Positions 1-5,451 of a stretch of 14,157 nt of DNA are shown in pieces. The notes beneath the pieces were generated by a model. It was not told the DNA's origin and made no database searches. It saw only the letters and a program-made list of their open reading frames with translations. The stretch covers positions 1-14,157 of the forward strand of contig PMDX01000206.1 of assembly GCA_003154635.1 (NCBI GenBank), given 5' to 3'. A program made the position numbers and the translations under genes. The stretch comes from Actinomycetota bacterium. GTDB lineage: Bacteria > Actinomycetota > Geothermincolia > Fen-727 > Anoxymicrobiaceae. Position 1 is the first letter of the stretch. Every line of letters starts with the position of its first letter.

Positions 1-216
1 GCCACTTCGATCGAGGACGGGGGGCCCGCCGCTGGCGCGGGGCTGAAGGAGAACGATGTCATCGTGGCTTTCGACGGGTGCGCGGTGCGCGGTATCGACG
101 ACCTTCACCAGCTTTTAACAGAGGAGCGTATCGGTACTGAGTTCACCATGATCGTGATCCGCCACACCGAAAAGATCGAGTTGAAGGTCACCCCGCAAGA
201 GAAGATCGCCGCCTGA
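1..216 (+). CDS. C-terminal PDZ domain of an HtrA-like (S1C) serine protease, 5' end outside window
   Basis: Reading frame 1 is open from the first base to a TGA at 214-216 and gives 71 residues. They match the second half of a PDZ domain: GPAAGAGLKENDVIVAFDG (the usual GPA..AGL..GD.I...dG signature) followed by a DDLHQLL helix, a strand with a basic turn and a short tail ending LKVTPQEKIAA. In HtrA/DegP-type envelope proteases this domain binds C-termini of substrates and controls the protease. A single PDZ ending the protein is common in actinobacterial S1C proteases. The catalytic domain lies outside the window, so a PDZ protein of another class (for example an S41 or M50 peptidase) cannot be excluded. 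The gene converges on the methyltransferase gene 39 bases away. Confidence 0.8.
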   Translation, partial: ATSIEDGGPAAGAGLKENDVIVAFDGCAVRGIDDLHQLLTEERIGTEFTMIVIRHTEKIELKVTPQEKIAA

Positions 217-255
217 CCGGAGAGACAGACCATGGTCTTCCTGTTCTCTTGAACT

Positions 256-834
256 TCAGGGCGAGGATGGCGATGCGATGACCATGTAGTGGTATGGGCC
301 GTGGTCCGTTACGGATTCGACGACGAAACCTGCCTCGGTGATCAGATAGACCGCAGTCGCTTCGTTGAAGCGTATCTCGACTGGAGGACCGAGCTCCATC
401 GATTCCTTTTTCCAGTCTAGGTTCACGAGCTTACCGTCAGGCTTGATCGTCTTGCGAGCGTTTTGAAGCACTACCTGGGCATCCGCGAAGTCGTGCAGGT
501 CTATGCCGAAGAATACGATATCCGCGCATGACTCACAGAGCACCGTCGTTTCTCCCGGGCCTGACCGCGCAACGACGTTGCCGAGGCCCTCAGCATCTGC
601 GGTTTTGAGCAGTTGCGCGATAGAATCGGCGTTAATGTCGAGAGCGTATACCTTTCCTGAAGGCCCTACTTTCCTCGCTGCAGGAATGGCGAAATACCCT
701 TCGCCGGCGCCTATGTCAGCGAATGCCATCCCGGGTCCGAGCCCGATGTCGGAGAGGATGGTTTCGGGGTCCTGCCATTGTTTCCTCGCCTCGTCATCGT
801 GCCTGAACCTTCCGCCTCCGCGTTGGTGGGCCAT
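256..834 (-). CDS. Class I SAM-dependent methyltransferase
   Basis: Encodes 192 residues with a Rossmann-type methyltransferase fold. Motif I is FADIGAGEGYF (residues 38-48), the acidic end of strand 2 is ALDIN (64-68), and a late KPDGKLVNLDW (131-141) matches the strand 5 region. Residues 10-24 (FRHDDEARKQWQDPE) resemble the short N-terminal helix seen in small type-11 methyltransferases of bacteria and archaea. The substrate cannot be read from sequence. The frame extends 30 codons further upstream, but I chose the ATG at 832-834 because AGGAG lies 7 bases before it and the protein-like sequence begins there. The upstream neighbour on the same strand is the DUF5808 gene, 176 bases away, so co-transcription is possible but not shown. 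Confidence 0.85.
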   Translation of the reverse strand: MAHQRGGGRFRHDDEARKQWQDPETILSDIGLGPGMAFADIGAGEGYFAIPAARKVGPSGKVYALDINADSIAQLLKTADAEGLGNVVARSGPGETTVLCESCADIVFFGIDLHDFADAQVVLQNARKTIKPDGKLVNLDWKKESMELGPPVEIRFNEATAVYLITEAGFVVESVTDHGPYHYMVIASPSSP

Positions 835-1010
835 GCTGTCACTCCTGTCGTGTACTATCCGCTGGTCTACGTCAACCGTTTCCCTGCAGGCGCGGCAACA
901 CTTCGCTCCCCTGAGAAGCGGCACTACGCACCCCGGGCACCCTTAGCGCTTCGCATGCCATCATGCCTTCTCGAACATCGTAAAGTTGCACCTTTTAAGG
1001 GCGTGCCGGG

Positions 1011-1286
1011 CTACTCGTCGGTGTCCTCGTCGGGAGCGGCGAAGAAACGATAAATCCCACGCGCCGCCGCGGTCGTGACAGAAGCGATCAGCAACCATAG
1101 GAGTAGCGGTGATTTCTCGCGCAGGCGGTAGAGGTTGAGTGTCCAGCCGATGCCGTAATCGCGCGGGACGATGGTACGCTCTTCGGCGGGGTTCCACATC
1201 GTTCGCTTGAGGCGCGCCCAGGTGGGCTTGCGAAAATCGTACGGTATCATCCCGAGGAAGCTTCCGTGTTTGCTCTTAAATCCCAT
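1011..1286 (-). CDS. DUF5808-type small membrane protein
   Basis: A 91-residue protein. Its core, MIPYDFRKPTWARLKR then MWNPAEERTIVPRDYGIGWTLN, fits what I know of the DUF5808 family: a Pro-Tyr-Asp-aromatic-Arg start, a W-N-P turn and a VP...G.GWt.N motif. These proteins are small, actinobacterial and of unknown function. One hydrophobic segment (about LLLWLLIASVTTAAA) is followed by a short acidic tail, APDEDTDE, suggesting a single-pass membrane protein. Two tandem ATGs exist (1287-1289 and 1284-1286); an AAAGGGG stretch at 1291-1297 is too close to the first, so the second is preferred. It is divergent from the acyl-CoA dehydrogenase gene and upstream of the methyltransferase on the same strand. 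Confidence 0.7.
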   Translation of the reverse strand: MGFKSKHGSFLGMIPYDFRKPTWARLKRTMWNPAEERTIVPRDYGIGWTLNLYRLREKSPLLLWLLIASVTTAAARGIYRFFAAPDEDTDE

Positions 1287-1412
1287 CATGCCCCTTTCGA
1301 GTACAATCGCTCTTTCAAGTGATTCTTCTCAGTGGGTGGCGATAGTCCTGCAGCAACTTCGTGATACCCGGGCATGTGCTCACACTCAGCGAAAGCCTGG
1401 GTCGCCGGTCGT

Positions 1413-1441
1413 TTGCTCGCCCGAGCAAGTAACGATATCCT
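1413..1441 (+). promoter_or_regulatory. Putative promoter with a 16-bp inverted repeat over the -35 box
   Basis: TTGCTCG-CC-CGAGCAA (1413-1428) is a perfect 7-base inverted repeat with a 2-base spacer. Its left arm doubles as a possible -35 (TTGCTC, 1413-1418); 17 bases later is a possible -10 (TATCCT, 1436-1441), 37 bases before the start codon of the acyl-CoA dehydrogenase gene. A dimeric repressor bound there would block the promoter, the arrangement expected for a TetR- or GntR-type regulator of fatty acid genes. The repeat is seen; its role as operator is inferred. Confidence 0.4.
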
Positions 1442-1478
1442 GTCTGTGGGTGGAAACAGCTCACGAAAGGAACAGGTC

Positions 1479-3176
1479 ATGATCCTTCTCAATCCAAACA
1501 AATTCACCTGGCAATTCCCGGACGAGTGCTCAAGAGACATCATGGTCGAGACTATCCGGTTCTTTGAAGAGAAAGGCCGTGGCAAGGCAAAGAAAGACGA
1601 CCAAGAGCGGGTCTGGTATCAAGACTTTCTCGACTTCCAGAAGAAGATCGGAGCTTTTTCGACCCTTCTGACGCCCTCGCAATACGCGCTGAACGCGGAT
1701 TCGCGCTGGGACACGTGGCGCAACTGTGCCTTCAATGAGATCACCGCTTTCTACGGGCTTGCTTACTGGTATACGTGGCAGGTTTCGATACTCGGGCTCG
1801 GCCCGATCTGGATGGGGCGGAACGAGGCCGTGAAGAAGCGCACCGCCGAACTGCTGCGTGACGGGGGTATCTTCGCGTTCGGGCTCTCCGAAAAGGAGCA
1901 CGGAGCCGACCTGTACTCGACCGAGATGTCGCTAAAACCGGTGGGGGACGGGAACTACCTCGCGAATGGGCGTAAGTACTATATCGGCAACGCAAACGAG
2001 GCGGCATTAGTTAGCACTTTCGGCAAGATGACCGACACGGATGACTACGTGTTTTTCGCGGCCGGGGACAGAAACCCGAAGTTCGAGGTCGTCAAGAACG
2101 TCGTCAGCTCGCAGAACTTCGTCGCCGAGTACGCCCTGACGGATTATCCGATAACCGACGCAGAGATACTCACCCGCGGGCGGGACGCCTGGGATTCCGC
2201 TCTTAACACGGTCAACGTCGGCAAGTTCAACCTGGGATGGGCGTCCATCGGTATTTGCACGCACTCGTTCTACGAAGCGATCGACCATGCTTCGCATCGA
2301 TTCCTCTACAAGCATTACGTCAGCGAGTTCACGCATATCAAGCAGCTTTTTGTCGACGCTTACACGAGGCTGGTCGCGATGAAGCTGTTCGCCCTGCGCG
2401 CCATCGATTACATGCGATCGGCGTCGCCCGAGGACCGTCGATACCTGCTCTACAACCCGATGGTCAAGATGAAGGTGACCACGCAGGGAGAAGAGGTCAT
2501 GAACCTGCTGTGGGATGTCATCGCGGCCAAGGGATTCGAGAAAGACATGTACTTCGAGGAAGCTGTACGCGACATACGCGCCCTGCCGAAGCTCGAGGGA
2601 ACGGTCCACGTCAACATGGCGCTCATAATAAAGTTCATGCCGAACTACTTCTTCAATCCCGCGACACTCCCGGAGATAGGGCAGCGGATGGATGCGGCGA
2701 ACGATGACTTTCTGTTCGACCAGGGCCCGACGAAGGGTCTCGGCAAGATACGGTTCCACGATTACAACATTGCATATGGGAGCGTAGACCTGCCGAACGT
2801 CAATGTCTTCAAAGAGCAGATCGAGGTGCTCAAGGAGCTGCTGCTGAAAGCTCCGCCCAGCGAGGCCCAGATAGACGACATCGATTTTCTTCTCATCCTG
2901 GGCGAGCTTTTCACACTCGTCGGGTACGGCCAGCTCATAATCGAGAACTCGAGAATACTCGGGGTCTCCGACGAGCTGCTTGACCAGATATTCGACTTTA
3001 TGGTCAGGGATGTTTCCAAGTTCGCTCTGCAGCTCTATTCCAAGACGACGAGCACGAACGTGCAGATGGACCTGTGCCTGAAGATGTTGCGCAAGCCGAT
3101 TGCGGACCCGGCGCGATATGAGAAGGTGCTGGCCGAGGCGTACAGCCTGGAAGGCCAGTACAGCTGGAACGACTAG
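1479..3176 (+). CDS. Acyl-CoA dehydrogenase family flavoprotein (long form)
   Basis: A 565-residue protein. FAFGLSEKEHGAD (132-144) corresponds to the flavin-contact A.TEp..GSD motif, NGRKYYIGNANEA (163-175) to the following substrate-side strand, and RDIRALPKLEGT (364-375) to the C-terminal helix where the catalytic Glu precedes Gly-Thr in medium-chain enzymes, making E373 the candidate base. Such enzymes remove alpha/beta hydrogens from acyl-CoA using FAD and pass electrons to ETF. It is longer than the usual ~380-400 residues, with about 110 extra at the N-terminus and about 190 after the EGT motif, so it may act on an unusual substrate or be a relative with another reaction. No ETF or CoA ligase gene adjoins it. 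The ATG at 1479 has AAAGGA 7 bases before it; the upstream frame extension is not protein-like. Confidence 0.8.
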   Translation: MILLNPNKFTWQFPDECSRDIMVETIRFFEEKGRGKAKKDDQERVWYQDFLDFQKKIGAFSTLLTPSQYALNADSRWDTWRNCAFNEITAFYGLAYWYTWQVSILGLGPIWMGRNEAVKKRTAELLRDGGIFAFGLSEKEHGADLYSTEMSLKPVGDGNYLANGRKYYIGNANEAALVSTFGKMTDTDDYVFFAAGDRNPKFEVVKNVVSSQNFVAEYALTDYPITDAEILTRGRDAWDSALNTVNVGKFNLGWASIGICTHSFYEAIDHASHRFLYKHYVSEFTHIKQLFVDAYTRLVAMKLFALRAIDYMRSASPEDRRYLLYNPMVKMKVTTQGEEVMNLLWDVIAAKGFEKDMYFEEAVRDIRALPKLEGTVHVNMALIIKFMPNYFFNPATLPEIGQRMDAANDDFLFDQGPTKGLGKIRFHDYNIAYGSVDLPNVNVFKEQIEVLKELLLKAPPSEAQIDDIDFLLILGELFTLVGYGQLIIENSRILGVSDELLDQIFDFMVRDVSKFALQLYSKTTSTNVQMDLCLKMLRKPIADPARYEKVLAEAYSLEGQYSWND

Positions 3177-3225
3177 GGGAGCCATCTGAATTGGCTGAGA
3201 CGTATCAAAGAGGAGTCTGACGAAG

Positions 3226-5112
3226 GTGACACGGTGGATTCATCGTTTTACATCTGACGTTTTCGGGGACGGGCGCGTCGTGGTGATGCCCATCGTAGCT
3301 GCTATTATCGCGGTCGTCGTGCTTAACACGGCCCTGGCTGCCACGACGACGGCGAAGGACAACGCAGCGGCTTCAGGCCTCAGCGGAAGCGGGGTATCGG
3401 AGCGGGATTGGGGCACGTGCGCGTCGGCCGTGACGGATCCGGCGAGGACCTGGTATCTGGCGGAGGGTTGCACGGCGGCGGGGTTCGAGACCTGGATACT
3501 GGTCCAGAACCCGGGCTCTTCTCCGGTCGATGTCAAGATGAGCCTTCAGACCGGGAGCGGCGGGGTCGCTGGACCGAAAGACACTATTCCCGCCAGGACC
3601 CGGCGCACGTATAACCTCGCCGACTACGTTGTGAGCTACAACGTCTCAACAAAGGTGAGCGCGAGCGCGCCGGTCGTCTGCGAACGCGCGATGTACGGCA
3701 ACAACCGCGAGTGGGGCACCGGGGCGACCGGAGTGACCTCGCTGTCGAAGATGTGGTACCTCGCCGAGGGATGCACCGACGGCGGGATGGAGACGTGGGT
3801 CCTCGTCCAGAACCCGGAGTCGACGCCTGTCAATGTGACATTGACCCTGCAGACGGACGTCGGCCAGGTCGCAGGCCCCAAAGACACTATTCCTCCCAGG
3901 ACCAGGCGCTCCTACAACCTGGCGAAATACGCTGTCTCCTACAACGTCTCGACCAGGGTTGACGCGAGCGGCGGGGTCGTCTGCGAGCGCGCGATGTACG
4001 GCAACAGCCGCGAGTGGGGCACGGACGATACTGGAGCTTCATCTCCATCGACCTCCTGCTACCTTGCTGAGGGTTGCACCCTTCCAGACTTCGAGACGTG
4101 GGTACTGGTGCAGAATCCGGGTACGTCCGCGGCCCGGGTGCGAATGAGGCTCCTGACTGACAAAGGAGAGGTCGCCGGCCCGAACGACAGCATTCCGCCG
4201 GGCACCAGGCGGACGTACGACCTCTCCAAATACGCTCCCAACGCGAGCGTGGCGACTATCGTCAGCTCCAGTTCGCCGGTGGTTGTGGAACGGTCGATGT
4301 ACGGGGGCAGGCGGCTGTGGGGCACGTGCTCGTCAGGGTGCACTACTCTTTCGCACGTCTGGTATCTTGCGGAGGGTTGTACGGCGAACAAGTTCGAGAC
4401 GTGGCTCGCGCTGGTGAACCCCGGGAAGAACGCCGTCGATATCAACGTCAAGTTGCAAACCGACAAGGGTGAGGTCGCGGGCCCTTCCGGTACGATCCAA
4501 CCCCGGCAGCGCAAGACGTTTTACCTCGGCAACTACGTCGACAGCTTCAACGTATCGGAGAAAGTTGAGGCCAGCGCGCCCGTCGCCTGCGAGCGTTCGA
4601 TGTACGGTGAGGGCACCAGCAGGCGCCCTTGCGCCCCGGTACAGGGTCCTCCACTGTATCCGATCACGAAAGACGCATCGATAGCTTGCGGCCATTGGCC
4701 GGCCGGGTCGACCGACTACCCGTATTTCGGAGCGCCTAGAGAGGGAACCCGCCTTCATGCGGGAGTCGACATCTATCCCCCCGGTGGCGAAGGGACCCCT
4801 GTTAGGGCGATAAAGGCGGGAACTGTCGTAAAGACCGGCCTTTTCTACACTCGCGCAAACGGCGAGCAGACGTTCGCCGTGCTCATCGACCATGGGGACT
4901 ACGTGGCTACATACGGGGAGTTGCGTCCGCTGGACGCCTGGCTCCAGCCAGGTGTGACGGTATCGCGAGGCCAGGTAATCGGATATGTCAGCGGAACGCT
5001 ACAGCTCCACTTCGAGATGTACAAACCGGGCATCGGGACCTGGTTCAACTGGTACGGTCCTAAACCAGCCGACCTCATCGACCCTACAGATTACATCCTC
5101 GGCCTGTACTGA
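3226..5112 (+). CDS. Exported four-repeat protein with C-terminal M23/LytM-like domain
   Basis: A 628-residue protein starting at GTG, with GAGGAG about 11 bases upstream. Residues 18-38 form a hydrophobic segment ending TALA, a likely signal peptide or anchor cut after A38. Four repeats follow: 62-162, 163-264, 265-364 and 365-463, each opening with WGT, then YLAEGCT, FETW, VQNPG, VAGP..sIpp.tRr.Y and VVCERaMYG. Residues about 485-628 are an M23-type metallopeptidase domain: LHAGVDIY gives the HxxxD zinc ligands H511 and D515, LIDHG gives H556, and LQLHFEMY gives H595 but has Q593 where these enzymes have the first His of HxH. M23 enzymes cut peptidoglycan cross-bridges; this one may be weakened or only bind. 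The repeats may be wall- or surface-binding modules, an inference. It is unrelated in pathway to its neighbours. Confidence 0.8.
   Translation: MTRWIHRFTSDVFGDGRVVVMPIVAAIIAVVVLNTALAATTTAKDNAAASGLSGSGVSERDWGTCASAVTDPARTWYLAEGCTAAGFETWILVQNPGSSPVDVKMSLQTGSGGVAGPKDTIPARTRRTYNLADYVVSYNVSTKVSASAPVVCERAMYGNNREWGTGATGVTSLSKMWYLAEGCTDGGMETWVLVQNPESTPVNVTLTLQTDVGQVAGPKDTIPPRTRRSYNLAKYAVSYNVSTRVDASGGVVCERAMYGNSREWGTDDTGASSPSTSCYLAEGCTLPDFETWVLVQNPGTSAARVRMRLLTDKGEVAGPNDSIPPGTRRTYDLSKYAPNASVATIVSSSSPVVVERSMYGGRRLWGTCSSGCTTLSHVWYLAEGCTANKFETWLALVNPGKNAVDINVKLQTDKGEVAGPSGTIQPRQRKTFYLGNYVDSFNVSEKVEASAPVACERSMYGEGTSRRPCAPVQGPPLYPITKDASIACGHWPAGSTDYPYFGAPREGTRLHAGVDIYPPGGEGTPVRAIKAGTVVKTGLFYTRANGEQTFAVLIDHGDYVATYGELRPLDAWLQPGVTVSRGQVIGYVSGTLQLHFEMYKPGIGTWFNWYGPKPADLIDPTDYILGLY
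3409..4614 (+). repeat. Four tandem ~300-bp coding repeats
   Basis: Four units at 3409-3711, 3712-4017, 4018-4317 and 4318-4614 encode the ~100-residue YLAEGCT/FETW/VQNPG domain. They are related mainly at protein level, so they look like old duplications. In repeats 1, 2 and 4 the cysteine of EGCT and that of VxCER are exactly 70 residues apart (82/152, 183/253, 385/455). Repeat 3 has Val at the second position (354) and an extra Cys at 278. Confidence 0.9.
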
Positions 5113-5121
5113 GGCGCGTTG

Positions 5122-5385
5122 TCAGGTTGCGAAGCTCTTCTCGGATATCGAAGCGAGTTTCTCGTCTATGTGGATAACCTCTGACCGGGTACGCACACCG
5201 AATCTGGCACAGGTGCCGCGGATGCCGACCTTTACCGAATATGAGCCGTCAGGTATCGCGAGGAACAGGTCTTCATCGGTGGAGTCATCTCCCGCAGCCA
5301 GGATAAAGTCGTAGATGGCGTCTCCCATCAACAACGGAACCGCCGCCGCCATCTGGATATGCTCCCGGAGGACACCGGGTGACGG
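5122..5385 (-). pseudogene. Remnant of a trehalose-6-phosphate phosphatase (OtsB-type HAD) domain
   Basis: The frame runs from a stop at 5386-5388 to TGA at 5122-5124, about 87 codons. YDFILAAGDDSTDEDLFLAIP, then SYSVKVG and a tail EVIHIDEKLASI, matches the C-terminal end of trehalose-6-phosphate phosphatases, especially the phosphatase half of fused synthase/phosphatase proteins, where GDD.TDED carries Mg2+-binding Asp residues of HAD motif IV. The usual Trp in GDDWTDED is Ser here. The N-terminal nucleophile motif and most of the HAD fold are absent, no ribosome binding site precedes the internal ATG at 5350-5352, and the broken end meets the promoter of the glycyl radical enzyme. I read it as the 3' stub of a truncated gene, not a working enzyme. 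Confidence 0.7.
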
Positions 5386-5418
5386 TCATTGACCGCTGTG
5401 CTCTCGAGGTCGTATAAA
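5383..5418 (+). promoter_or_regulatory. Sigma70-like promoter of the glycyl radical enzyme, with overlapping palindrome
   Basis: TTGACC (5389-5394) and TATAAA (5413-5418) are each one base from consensus and 18 bases apart; transcription would begin near 5425. CGGTCA-T-TGACCG (5383-5395) is a perfect 6-base inverted repeat with one central base that covers the -35 box, a typical repressor position. Promoter boxes and palindrome are seen directly; regulation is inferred. Confidence 0.6.
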
Positions 5419-5451
5419 AAGGTGTGGAACTCTACCTTGGAGGGGAGCGAT

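Noticed and set aside
227..238. AGACCATGGTCT palindrome between convergent genes as a terminator
   Set aside because: The stem is only four pairs around a CATG turn and the following bases are not a real T-run.
1374..1478. 35-codon N-terminal extension of the acyl-CoA dehydrogenase
   Set aside because: It would cross the predicted promoter and inverted repeat and has no ribosome binding site; ATG 1479 has one.
2007..3185. 392-codon open frame on the minus strand
   Set aside because: It lies wholly antisense to the acyl-CoA dehydrogenase gene, has no family motifs and arises from the third-position GC bias of that gene.
3409..4614. CRISPR-like or satellite DNA repeat
   Set aside because: Units are ~300 bp, contiguous, in frame and similar at protein level; they encode domains.
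5389..5451. TTG start giving a 1011-residue glycyl radical enzyme
   Set aside because: The TTG is within the TTGACC -35 box and has no ribosome binding site; GTG 5452 does.
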